From Deltaproteobacteria bacterium (GTDB lineage Bacteria; Desulfobacterota; DSM-4660; Desulfatiglandales; HGW-15), in the NCBI GenBank assembly GCA_020060215.1, contig JAGVAP010000031.1, positions 150,157-214,156 of the forward strand: a DNA stretch of 64,000 bases. Direction: 5' to 3'. This document shows positions 44,041-52,532 of this stretch, piece after piece. The first letter of the stretch is position 1. Each line of letters begins with the position of its first letter. Position numbers and translations under genes: made by a program. The notes under the pieces were generated by a model, which did no database searches, was not told the DNA's origin, and saw nothing but the letters and a program-made list of their open reading frames with translations.

Positions 44041-45354
44041 TCATCCCATCAGGCTCGGAAGCCACAGCACAATGGAGGGAAAGGCCAGCATCAGGGACAT
44101 TACGATCGCGTCGCACAGGAGATAGGGCAGGGCGGCCAGGTATATGTCCCATATCGTGACCTCCTCCCTGGTGACCCCCTTCATGATGAACAGGCAAAGA
44201 CCGAAGGGCGGGGTGGTCATGGCCATCTCTATGTTGAGAAGGGTCATCGCCCCGAACCAGACCGGGCTGAAGCCCAGAGAAACGATAAAGGGAACAAAGA
44301 TGGGCAGGGTGATCATCAGGATGGCCACCGGATCCATAAAGCAGCCCATCATCAGGATGACGATCTGCATACAGATGATCAATACAATGGGCGGCAGGGG
44401 GAGCGCGGTGGCGAATTCCGTTAACCCCAGGGTCGCGCCGCTGAAGGAGAGGATCTGGCTGAAGGCGTTCGCAGCGGCGATGATGATAAACAGCATCCCA
44501 GAGACGGTCAGCGTTCCGGTGATCGATTTCTTGACGAGATCCCACGTGAACCGCCGGTACAGGAGAATGATGATGACCATGCCGATGGTTCCGCTGGCAG
44601 CCGACTCGGAGGGGGTGGCTACACCCAGGAGAATGAGACCGATTACGAGGAAGATGATGATCCCGGTGGGGAGGACGTATTTCGCGAATCCAACGATCTT
44701 CTCTCGCCAGGATGTCTTTGCCACATCATAGGCGGGGGCGAGGGACGGCTTGAGGAGAGAGACTGTCAGAACGTAGCCCCCATAACAGCAGGCCATCAGG
44801 ATGCCGGGGACGATGATGCCGATCAGGGTCTGCCCGATGGGGATCTCGCCGATGGAACAGAGAATGATGGCCATGGCGCTGGGGGGGATCATCATGGCGA
44901 GACCGCCGCTCCCAAGAATGGGGCCGAGGATCATGTGCTTGTGGTAACCCCGGCTTTCCATTTCGGGGACCAGAACGGATCCCATCATGGCCACGCTCGC
45001 GATAGAGGAACCGGTCAGGGTGGACAGGATCGCCCCTGCAGCGACCGTAAGCAGGCACAGCCTGCCCGGGATGCGCCCCATCCACTTCCCCAGCACGTCG
45101 ATAATATTGATGGCCACTCCTGAATGGACCATTAACTCACCCATGAGGACGAAGAGCGGGATGGGGAGAATCGTGAATGAAGTCATGGTCGTGAAGATAC
45201 TGAGGATGAGTTGTTCCAGACCTATGACGCCGCCGAAGAATACATAGGCGCCTACGATGACGATGGCCATCAAGCTGATGGCGATCGGCATCCCTGTCGC
45301 CATCAGGACGACCATGCCGCCGAAGACAAGCAGAAGCAGTAAATACCATTCCAT
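44041..45354 (-). CDS. dctM: TRAP transporter large permease subunit (DctM), third system, 437 aa
   Basis: A permease with about 12 helices. The DctM pattern is seen in PIPLFVLMGELMVHSGVAINI, GGLAMMIPPSAMAIILCSIG and MAMTTPPFGLCLFIMKGV. It is the last gene of the minus-strand P-Q-M set, 39 nt after dctQ. The 184-nt gap between it and the CocE gene contains a decayed intergenic repeat word (TTTGCGTCTTAGTGGCGGG at 43979-43997) and no gene. Confidence 0.92.
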   Translation of the reverse strand: MEWYLLLLLVFGGMVVLMATGMPIAISLMAIVIVGAYVFFGGVIGLEQLILSIFTTMTSFTILPIPLFVLMGELMVHSGVAINIIDVLGKWMGRIPGRLCLLTVAAGAILSTLTGSSIASVAMMGSVLVPEMESRGYHKHMILGPILGSGGLAMMIPPSAMAIILCSIGEIPIGQTLIGIIVPGILMACCYGGYVLTVSLLKPSLAPAYDVAKTSWREKIVGFAKYVLPTGIIIFLVIGLILLGVATPSESAASGTIGMVIIILLYRRFTWDLVKKSITGTLTVSGMLFIIIAAANAFSQILSFSGATLGLTEFATALPLPPIVLIICMQIVILMMGCFMDPVAILMITLPIFVPFIVSLGFSPVWFGAMTLLNIEMAMTTPPFGLCLFIMKGVTREEVTIWDIYLAALPYLLCDAIVMSLMLAFPSIVLWLPSLMG

Positions 45355-45393
45355 GGATGATTTGATCCCTTAGATTTCAGTTCGCTGCAATGC

Positions 45394-45885
45394 TCATTCG
45401 TTATTCCCGAAGGCTTTCAGCGAACCACATGCCTTCCGGAGAAACTGGACCATAAAGAGAAGACTCCCGAAGATCATTACTAGCATCAGCGGTGATTTGG
45501 GTATCTCCAGATACGTCGTCGTATAGGTATTGGCCTGGTAGAGTTCCCAGGTGACCTTGATGCCGAACCATGTGAGAATAAAGCAGACGGTTGCCCCCAG
45601 GATGGAGCTGAAGAGTTCGAGGATTCGCTGCAGCCTTAGGCTGAGAGACGCAAACACGATGTCCATCTTCACGTGTGCGTCCTTTCTGAGGACCCAGGCC
45701 GCCGTAAGAAAGGTGATATGAAGCAGGATATATTCATTCACCTCCACGACCCACCCCAGTGGACGGTTCAGAAAATATCTCGAAAAGATCATGGCGCCCA
45801 CACTGAGGGAAGAGAAGGCGAGCATAATGCCGGCGATCACGAACAAGCCGTCGAGAAGGCGGTCAAAAGCGGTCATGACCTTCAT
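45394..45885 (-). CDS. dctQ: TRAP transporter small membrane subunit (DctQ), third system, 163 aa
   Basis: A four-helix subunit: segments at about 10-35 (LLDGLFVIAGIMLAFSSLSV), 45-65, 90-110 and 130-150, with the loop VLRKDAHVKMDIVF typical of the family. I place the start at the ATG at 45885 because AAGGGAG is 6 nt upstream; the frame is open to 45936 but gives a non-hydrophobic lead. It lies between dctP and dctM of the same system. Confidence 0.88.
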   Translation of the reverse strand: MKVMTAFDRLLDGLFVIAGIMLAFSSLSVGAMIFSRYFLNRPLGWVVEVNEYILLHITFLTAAWVLRKDAHVKMDIVFASLSLRLQRILELFSSILGATVCFILTWFGIKVTWELYQANTYTTTYLEIPKSPLMLVMIFGSLLFMVQFLRKACGSLKAFGNNE

Positions 45886-46018
45886 AGCCACTCCCTTGGA
45901 ATGTGAGTTCATGTTGAACGTCCGGATTTTCAACATTCATTCATTCGTGACCATCGGCCATGAACGGCCTCAGACCGATGGTCACGTTCGTTGAGAGGTC
46001 GACAGGGTTCCAATCACC

Positions 46019-47017
46019 TCACTTGGGCATGAGTTTCCGAAATTCGGTAACGATTTGGCCGTACCTCTTTTCTTCATGCGCCCAGCAGGCGTTGTACAGG
46101 GTATCTTGGTACCACTTGGCCATCTCCGGAGGGAACTTGTAGAACTTGACCCCTATGTCGATCATCTTCTTCTTGGCCTCTTCCTGCTTGTCGATCTCCG
46201 GCTGTACCTGCTCCACTTCGTACTCGACCATTCTCTTCATGATGAGGTCCTGTAAATCCTTCGGGAGCTTGTTCCAGCTCTTCAAATTGGCCAGGAGAAG
46301 CCCCGTGCTCTGAAAGTACGGATGGTCGGGGACGAACTTGGTCTTTTCATGGCACCCCCAGGCGATCCAGGCGGCCGGCGGGACGGCGGTAATGCCGTCC
46401 ACGAGGTTCTTTTCCATGGCGCTGTAATATTCGCTGAGCTTCAATGTCACGACGCCCGCCCCCATGGCCTCCACCGCAGGCTTGGCCGACCCGGCCGCTC
46501 CAAGCCTGAGCCCCTTGAAGTCCTCCGGTTTTTCCACCTTCTTGGTCATATAAGTGTAAAAATAGGTGTCTCTTCCGGGATTGGGCCTTCCGAGGTACTT
46601 GATGCCGCTCTTCTGATGCATGGCATCGAGGTAGGCGTAGACGCCGTTCTTTCGTTCTTCTGCAGGCAGATAGGGGGAAAATCTGGAAATGGCAGCCCCC
46701 GGGACGAGGTCCTGGTAAAAAGTAACCAGGCCCGTGATGATGTCCACGATCCCTTTGGATACGGCATTCCCGATGTCCCGTTCAGGAAGGGTCTCCGGTC
46801 CGCCTCGATACTTGATGTGAAGTTTCCCCTTTCCTATTTCGTTGATCCTGTCGAAAAACACCTTCTGGAGAAACACGGTTTCAGGGTGGGTCTTGGGAAG
46901 GAAGGATGCCCAATTGAGGACCACCTCGTCGGCATAGGCGGTGCCGGCAGGGATGGTCAGAGCCGTCAAAGAGAAGACGAAACAGGTTGCCATCATGAAC
47001 CATCTCAGCTTCTTCAT
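46019..47017 (-). CDS. dctP: TRAP transporter substrate-binding protein (DctP), third system, 332 aa
   Basis: A periplasmic receptor with a Sec signal peptide ending near AYADE (about residue 30). The mature part carries the family words WASFLPKTHPETVFLQKVFF, KGIVDIITGLVTFYQDL, the FKGLRLGAAGSAKPAVEAMG block and YYSAMEKNLVDGIT. The start ATG has an excellent AGGAGG. It is 130 nt after the E1 beta stop on the same strand, so it may be part of the same long transcript. It binds an unknown organic acid. Confidence 0.92.
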   Translation of the reverse strand: MKKLRWFMMATCFVFSLTALTIPAGTAYADEVVLNWASFLPKTHPETVFLQKVFFDRINEIGKGKLHIKYRGGPETLPERDIGNAVSKGIVDIITGLVTFYQDLVPGAAISRFSPYLPAEERKNGVYAYLDAMHQKSGIKYLGRPNPGRDTYFYTYMTKKVEKPEDFKGLRLGAAGSAKPAVEAMGAGVVTLKLSEYYSAMEKNLVDGITAVPPAAWIAWGCHEKTKFVPDHPYFQSTGLLLANLKSWNKLPKDLQDLIMKRMVEYEVEQVQPEIDKQEEAKKKMIDIGVKFYKFPPEMAKWYQDTLYNACWAHEEKRYGQIVTEFRKLMPK

Positions 47018-47147
47018 ACAAACCTCCTGTTATATCGTTAGTGGGTTAATGAGGTATGAAAAGCCGTTCAGACTGCTCTTTCCTGAGATCACCTCCTCCC
47101 TCTTTTCGTTTGTAACCCCGGCGCAAAAACGCGAGCGCGGAGTTCGG

Positions 47148-48119
47148 TCACTTCTCATCCAACAGCCCCTTGACGGCACTGACGATCTTCTCCCGGTCCG
47201 GCAGGTAGAGCCTCTCGTAGGGTTTACGGGGAAGAGGGGTGAAAGGAGCTCCGACCCTGACAATCGGAGAGCGCAGGGAGTCAAACGCATGCTCCGCGAT
47301 CATGGCCGCGATTTCACCGCCCACGCCGCCGGTCTTCGGGGCTTCGTGTACGATCACCGCGCACCCGGTCTTGGCGACTGAATTCAGGATGGCCTCCCGG
47401 TCCAAGGGGAGTATGGAGCGTGGGTCGATCACCTCGCAGCTTATCCCCTCCTTCGCCAGTTCCTCCGCAGCCTCCAGGGCGTGGTAAACCATGATCCCCA
47501 AGGCCACAACAGTGACGTCCTTCCCTTCCCTCTTGATGTCGGCTTTGCCGAGGGGGATCGTATATTCCTCCTCGGGCACCCCCCCTTCCCTGTCGTAACC
47601 GTACTTGCTTTCAAAGTAGATGACAGGATCATTGTCCCGAATGGCGGCCTTCAGCAGCCCCTTTGCGTCGAAGGGAGTCGAAGGCATGACGAGCTTCAGC
47701 CCCGGGATGTTTTGAAAGCAGGCCTCCAGGGACTGCCCGTGGTGGGGGCCGATTCCCCTCGCCCCAGAAGGGGCCCGGATGGTGATGGGAACGCCGACTT
47801 GGCCCCCGGAGAGAAACCGCTGCTTGGCCGCCCAGTTACAAATACCATCCATGCAGATAAAGATAAAGTCCACATGCATGATCTCCGCTACCGGCCGGAG
47901 GCCTCCAATTGCGGCTCCTATCGCCGATCCGACGATGGCGGTTTCGGCGATGGGCATATCGATGACCCTCTCCTCGCCGAATCTTCCCTGCAGCCCCTTG
48001 GTCACCCCGCCGACGCCGCCCGGACCGATGTCTTCGCCCAGCAGGATGACGTTCCTGTCGTTTGCCATTTCCTCGGCCAGGGCTTCATTGATGGCGGATC
48101 TGCAGTTGATCACCCTCAT
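47148..48119 (-). CDS. 2-Oxoacid/acetoin dehydrogenase E1 component, beta subunit, 323 aa
   Basis: The beta chain of a thiamine-diphosphate-dependent E1 enzyme. Family stretches are in order: INEALAEEM at the start, VILLGEDIG, DMPIAETAIVGSAIGAAIGG (with the TPP-activating Glu), QSLEACFQNIPGLKLVMPSTPFDAKGLL, and the C-terminal transketolase domain with VVALGIMVYHALEAAEEL and CEVIDPRSILPLD. The start is set by the ATGA overlap with the alpha gene and GGAGGTG upstream. No E2 (lipoyl acyltransferase) gene is adjacent; an E3 gene lies at 5307-6686. Pyruvate, acetoin or a branched 2-oxoacid are all possible substrates. Confidence 0.9.
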   Translation of the reverse strand: MRVINCRSAINEALAEEMANDRNVILLGEDIGPGGVGGVTKGLQGRFGEERVIDMPIAETAIVGSAIGAAIGGLRPVAEIMHVDFIFICMDGICNWAAKQRFLSGGQVGVPITIRAPSGARGIGPHHGQSLEACFQNIPGLKLVMPSTPFDAKGLLKAAIRDNDPVIYFESKYGYDREGGVPEEEYTIPLGKADIKREGKDVTVVALGIMVYHALEAAEELAKEGISCEVIDPRSILPLDREAILNSVAKTGCAVIVHEAPKTGGVGGEIAAMIAEHAFDSLRSPIVRVGAPFTPLPRKPYERLYLPDREKIVSAVKGLLDEK

Positions 48120-49108
48120 GATTGCACCTCCAGACCATCCGCATAGACATCCCTGAATACGTCCTCCGGAGGCGCATAGGGGCTCCGCTCGGCAAACGCA
48201 AACGCCTCGTCCACGTCCTTCTGGAACTGTCTCCGGAGAGCGCCGATCTCTTCGGCCGTCATCCATCCGCGCTCGATCAGTTGTTCCGAAAGACGCTTCA
48301 CCGGATCCTTCTTCTTCCATTCCTCGATCACCTCGTTCGGCAAGACCTTCTCAGGGCCGGCCTCGCTGGGCATCTCAGACATGGGTCTGATCCTGCAGGT
48401 CTTGCATTCGACGAGGGTCGGGCCCAGGCCGGCCCTGGCCCTTTCAACCGCTTCCTGAGCCGTCTCATAGACCGCTATCACATCGTTCCCATCCGTAATC
48501 TTCCCTGGGATTCCAAAGGCAAGTGCCCTGTCGGCGATGTTCTCTATGGGCATGAACTTCCTGATGGGCGTGAACTCGGCGATTTGGTTGTTCTCTACGA
48601 CATAGATGACGGGTAGCTTTTTGAGGGCGGCAAAATTCAGTCCGCTGTAAAACTCCTCCCTGCAGGAGGCTCCGTCTCCAAAGAAGCAGACGGCCACTTG
48701 ATTTGTCTTCTTATAGGTCGCTGCAAGCCCAAGCCCGGCTGCCACCGTGATCGTGCCTGCCAGCACGCCGGTCCCGCCGATGATCCCCAGCTCCGGGCAG
48801 GTCATCAGGGCGGAGATCTCGCGCCCGTTGCTGAGTCCCCCGACCCTGCCGTACATCTCTGCGGCAATCGTCTTCAAGGGCAATCCTTTCACGATATCCG
48901 CAGCCCAGGCCGACCGGATGGAGGGAAGGATATAGTCGTCCTTTCCCAGTCCGTAGCAGAAGCCTACCGGGATCGCCTCCTGGCCCAGACACGACGTGGG
49001 TTTGATATCCGTTCTCGCGATTTCATTCGCCAGATCCGTCTTTTTCTCCTCAAAGACCCTGGCCAGCAGCAGGGCTCTGAAGAGCCCCCTTTTCGTCACC
49101 TTGTCCAA
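48116..49108 (-). CDS. 2-Oxoacid/acetoin dehydrogenase E1 component, alpha subunit, 330 aa
   Basis: The alpha chain of the E1 enzyme, with the thiamine-diphosphate motif GDG (144-146) to NN (173-174) in VAVCFFGDGASCREEFYSG, then VIYVVENN. The GQEAIPVGFCYGL and MYGRVGGLSNGR (phosphorylation-loop type) regions are present. The frame is open to 49243, but the TTG at 49108 has GGAAGGAGG 8 nt upstream and gives the usual start. Short acetoin/pyruvate-type E1 alpha chains are about this length. Its 3' end overlaps the beta gene by 4 nt. In operon with beta but without E2. Confidence 0.88.
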   Translation of the reverse strand: MDKVTKRGLFRALLLARVFEEKKTDLANEIARTDIKPTSCLGQEAIPVGFCYGLGKDDYILPSIRSAWAADIVKGLPLKTIAAEMYGRVGGLSNGREISALMTCPELGIIGGTGVLAGTITVAAGLGLAATYKKTNQVAVCFFGDGASCREEFYSGLNFAALKKLPVIYVVENNQIAEFTPIRKFMPIENIADRALAFGIPGKITDGNDVIAVYETAQEAVERARAGLGPTLVECKTCRIRPMSEMPSEAGPEKVLPNEVIEEWKKKDPVKRLSEQLIERGWMTAEEIGALRRQFQKDVDEAFAFAERSPYAPPEDVFRDVYADGLEVQS

Positions 49109-49245
49109 GCTTTCGACCTCCTTCCGAGAAGTGGTGCCGCATCCATGATTCCGTCTCACACGACTCCCGTCGCAATGCTCAAGCCGCTGCGGGCTGCAGC
49201 CCCTCCACACCCCCAAAACCCCCGTGCCGGTCCTGGGACCCAAGC

Positions 49246-50988
49246 TCAGCCTTCCGGTATCAGCGGCACGAGGAGGTGAGACGGGTACTGCTCACAACGG
49301 TAGATCTTATGGACGACCGTCTTGCTCGAGCAGATGTGGTAGGGGACATATTCCACGGCGCTGTCCCCGGCAATACCGGTAGGCACATCCATGGCCGTGA
49401 TCTCCAGGCACAGACGGTGATCCTTCCTGAAGACGTTCGAGGTCGGCGCGATCTCGACGTCGTATCGTATGATCTTCCCGGGCTCGACCGGCTTCTGGGC
49501 GCTGCGCGTGAGGGGATGGAACGGCTGCCCCGGCAGGGACCTTCCTTCATCGACCTCCCTGTGCGAAGCCTTCAGCCACCCCCTGGTGACCTCCCTCTCG
49601 TACACCTGCGGGCGTTCCCACTCCCCCTCTCTTGCCGTCTGGACCGATACATCCGGTCCCAGGTCCTTGATCACGATGATCCAGCTCGTGTCCTCCTGAT
49701 CGATCTCCGCCCAGAAATGGAGAGAAAGGGGGCCGGTAACCTCGAGATCTCGCGGAAGGGGGTCGGTCACGTATCTCAGCTTCTGAACGGTTCTGGTCTG
49801 AGACAGGGGCATCTGGGCAAAGCAGTCCGGCGCATTGAGGCCGTCTCGGCTGGAAGGGGTGAACGGCTCCCATCGCAAGCGCTCCCAGCAGTCCAGGTAG
49901 AGTTTCGTCCAGCGGGTCTCCTTCAGGGGCCAATCGTCCGAGGTGCGCCACCGGTTCGCGCCCATGACCCAGATCTTCACCCGCGGCTCATCCAGGATGC
50001 CCGTATCCATGCCCTTGAGCCAGTAGTCGTACCAGCGGAGGGCTTCATCGTGGAGGTCCATCCACGGCCTCGGCTTGTGGGCGGGCCCGGTGAGGAGCAG
50101 TTTCTTGAACGGGCTCTTCCTGCACTTCTGCCAGTATCTCAACGCGCCGAAGAGATGGATCTTGTAGGTGTACCCGTACCAGCCCGCCCCCGTGTAAAAG
50201 GGGATGTCGATCTTGTCGAGCTCGGCTTCCACCGCCTCATCGTCTTCCGGCTCGTAAGGGTTGATCAGTTCGCTGAAAAAGGCACGAGCCAGCTTTCCCC
50301 TTCTCTCCAGGACATTGAAGATGTGCGGGTACATCCTGTAATCCGGGCTCTCGTAAGCCTTCTTCCACCAAGTCTCCTCCTCAGGGGAGAGCGTGCGCTC
50401 CTGCGGGTTTTCCGCGCTGAACTTCAGCAGGTGCAAGCGAAAGGTGTGAGTGACCCCGCCGGGGCAGAGATCGCGGTAGGAGATCAGGGACGGATCATAG
50501 GGGAAGATGGCCTTCAGATGGGGCGGCCGTGTCCTGGCTGCAATCATCTGGTTCTGGCCGAAGGCGGATATCCCGATCATCCCGACATGACCGTTGCACC
50601 AGGGCTGTCTCGCGATCCATTCAATAAGGTCATAGCCGTCGGTAACCCCCTGGGTCCACGGGTCCCCGGGCTCGGAGTTCCCGAACCCCCTGGGGTTGGC
50701 GGTGATGTGCACGTACCCCCTCGAGGTGAAGAAGGTGGTGTCCCCTCCCTCGGCAGGACCGCACCAGAGGGGGGCCCAGGCCGGCTGGTTGCTGCAGGCC
50801 TCGGCGACCTCCGGGCTCTGCAGAAACTTGTTGTGGTAGGCCAACGCGAGCAGGGCCGGGAAGCGGCCTTGGCCGTCCGGCCGGAAGATATCGACGGCCA
50901 CCCTGACCCCGTCCCGCATGGGAACCATCCTGTTTCTGCCTTCGACCCTGGTGCTGTAAATCGGCTCCGACCCTTCACGCTTACTCAT
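49246..50988 (-). CDS. CocE/NonD family hydrolase, second copy, 580 aa
   Basis: Same family and layout as the protein at 42156-43856: MVPMRDGVRVAVDIFRPDG near the N-terminus, nucleophile elbow GISAFG with Ser141, and a C-terminal beta domain (GPLSLHFWAEIDQEDTSWIIV, then RGWLKASHRE). No signal peptide. The two copies share word order throughout (WIARQPWC, HDEALRWYDYWLKGMDTG) and so are paralogues. It sits in the minus-strand catabolic run between UbiD-like and E1 genes, so it may release the acid or alcohol that enters this pathway. AAGGGG precedes the ATG. Confidence 0.88.
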   Translation of the reverse strand: MSKREGSEPIYSTRVEGRNRMVPMRDGVRVAVDIFRPDGQGRFPALLALAYHNKFLQSPEVAEACSNQPAWAPLWCGPAEGGDTTFFTSRGYVHITANPRGFGNSEPGDPWTQGVTDGYDLIEWIARQPWCNGHVGMIGISAFGQNQMIAARTRPPHLKAIFPYDPSLISYRDLCPGGVTHTFRLHLLKFSAENPQERTLSPEEETWWKKAYESPDYRMYPHIFNVLERRGKLARAFFSELINPYEPEDDEAVEAELDKIDIPFYTGAGWYGYTYKIHLFGALRYWQKCRKSPFKKLLLTGPAHKPRPWMDLHDEALRWYDYWLKGMDTGILDEPRVKIWVMGANRWRTSDDWPLKETRWTKLYLDCWERLRWEPFTPSSRDGLNAPDCFAQMPLSQTRTVQKLRYVTDPLPRDLEVTGPLSLHFWAEIDQEDTSWIIVIKDLGPDVSVQTAREGEWERPQVYEREVTRGWLKASHREVDEGRSLPGQPFHPLTRSAQKPVEPGKIIRYDVEIAPTSNVFRKDHRLCLEITAMDVPTGIAGDSAVEYVPYHICSSKTVVHKIYRCEQYPSHLLVPLIPEG

Positions 50989-51060
50989 GAGATTGGACCC
51001 CTTTTGCAGAGATGCCGATCTTTTCCGCGACCGACCGGATGGTTTTGAGCTGAATCCGCT

Positions 51061-52452
51061 TCATTGGTAATCCTCGGGGTTGGGGACATAATCCTTTAGA
51101 TCGATCCGGTTCATCACATCTTCAGGAATCCTCCTCTCGGGAGGAAGGTCCTTTCTGAAAGGTTTTGCCGTTGCATCGATCCCTACCTTCGTTAGAACCG
51201 ATTCTTGCGGCGCCGATATATCGAGGTCCGATCCCAGTACGCCAGGGAAGATCATGATGTCGCGTTCGGCTTGAACCCTTGTCGTGAGAGCCCATGCGAT
51301 CTCACCGCCTCTATCCAAGTCAATGTCCGTGTCGAAACATATGACATATTTCAGATAAAGGTCATGGGCGAAGGCGGCCAGGATCGCCTGTTTGGGCTGG
51401 CCTATATGCTTTTTGTCGAGCGTGATATAGCCTACCATCATTGGTCCGAATCGGAAGGACTTAACATCCGGGACCACTTCTTTGATCTGCCTGGCCATCC
51501 AGCCCGCCTGGGGTATTCGGTTCATGATGTTGAACCCCGTGCCCGGCCAAGCACCCATGTCGTGGACAACGGGATTGTTGCGGTGGGTGATCGCCTTGAT
51601 CCGGACGGGGTTTCTCTGGGCCGCCTGGTGGTAGCGGCTGAAGTCGCCCCACGGTCCTTCCTTCTCCATGATATTGGGAGGGATCTCTCCCTCGATGATG
51701 ATCTCGGCCCAGGCCGGTACCAGCACATCGATGGTTTCACAGCGCACCATTTCCACAGGTTCCTTGAGCAGGGTGCCGGCAATGTCGAGTTCCGAAGGCG
51801 GGTGGGCAATCCTGCTCTGCGACGCCATGGCCAGGGCGGGATGGATTCCCAGGACAAAGGCTATCTCCAGGGGCCTATTCTCGGCACACTTTTTATTCCA
51901 GAGGTCCCAAAGATGCTTGCCCGGTGTCAGATGAGTCACCCCCAGGTCGGATTCCTTGATCATAAGACGGTAATGGGCCGCATGGGGGCATTCGGCCGCT
52001 CCGAACGAGGCCACACCGATGGCCCGCGTCAGATAAGGAACCTCGTTTTCGTGATGCGTAAGGAAAGGAAAGTCATACAGGCTGGCTTCCTTGCCGATTT
52101 TGATCACATCCTTGCAGGGGGCGTGGGCCTTGTCCACTTCCTTCATGGAATATGGATTGCGCCTAAGGGTCTCCTCTTCGCACCGGTCGTAGTACTCCTG
52201 CACTTCGACGGGTTTGGGCGGGATACCTAGCGCAAGGCCGAATTTCCCCCACGAGTCGTCCGTGTTGCACACGACGGCCGAGTCATAGCCTTTGACCCTT
52301 TCGAAGTAGATGAGAGGATGCTTCCCCATCAGATCGAATTTCTTCACGATCACTGTCATTTCAAACCGGGGGTCGACCTCCTTCGATATCCTCACAAACT
52401 CCTTAGGCAACTTCTTCTCGCACTCGTTGATGAACTGTCTAAGATCCTGCAT
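51061..52452 (-). CDS. UbiD family (prenylated-FMN) decarboxylase, 463 aa
   Basis: A reversible decarboxylase of the UbiD family, which uses prenylated FMN on unsaturated or aromatic acids. The diagnostic EGPWGDFSRYHQ box (EGPFGDHTGYY in E. coli UbiD) follows IIIEGEIPP, giving the Glu residues of the catalytic set. Other family parts are ALGIPPKPVEV, HYRLMIKESDLGVTH, and DKKHIGQPKQAILAAFAHDL, then KYVICFDTDIDLD. No ubiX (prenyltransferase) gene is in the window, so the cofactor must come from elsewhere. It lies between TTT transporter genes and a CocE hydrolase, all on one strand. Substrate may be an aromatic or hydroxy-aromatic carboxylate, but this is inference. Confidence 0.9.
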   Translation of the reverse strand: MQDLRQFINECEKKLPKEFVRISKEVDPRFEMTVIVKKFDLMGKHPLIYFERVKGYDSAVVCNTDDSWGKFGLALGIPPKPVEVQEYYDRCEEETLRRNPYSMKEVDKAHAPCKDVIKIGKEASLYDFPFLTHHENEVPYLTRAIGVASFGAAECPHAAHYRLMIKESDLGVTHLTPGKHLWDLWNKKCAENRPLEIAFVLGIHPALAMASQSRIAHPPSELDIAGTLLKEPVEMVRCETIDVLVPAWAEIIIEGEIPPNIMEKEGPWGDFSRYHQAAQRNPVRIKAITHRNNPVVHDMGAWPGTGFNIMNRIPQAGWMARQIKEVVPDVKSFRFGPMMVGYITLDKKHIGQPKQAILAAFAHDLYLKYVICFDTDIDLDRGGEIAWALTTRVQAERDIMIFPGVLGSDLDISAPQESVLTKVGIDATAKPFRKDLPPERRIPEDVMNRIDLKDYVPNPEDYQ

Positions 52453-52532
52453 ACCTATCCACCTTTTCTCTTTTTTTTCTCACGGGCAGAGATTGCGTAT
52501 CCTTACGGGGCCTTCCTCCAAAGGGCTTTCGC

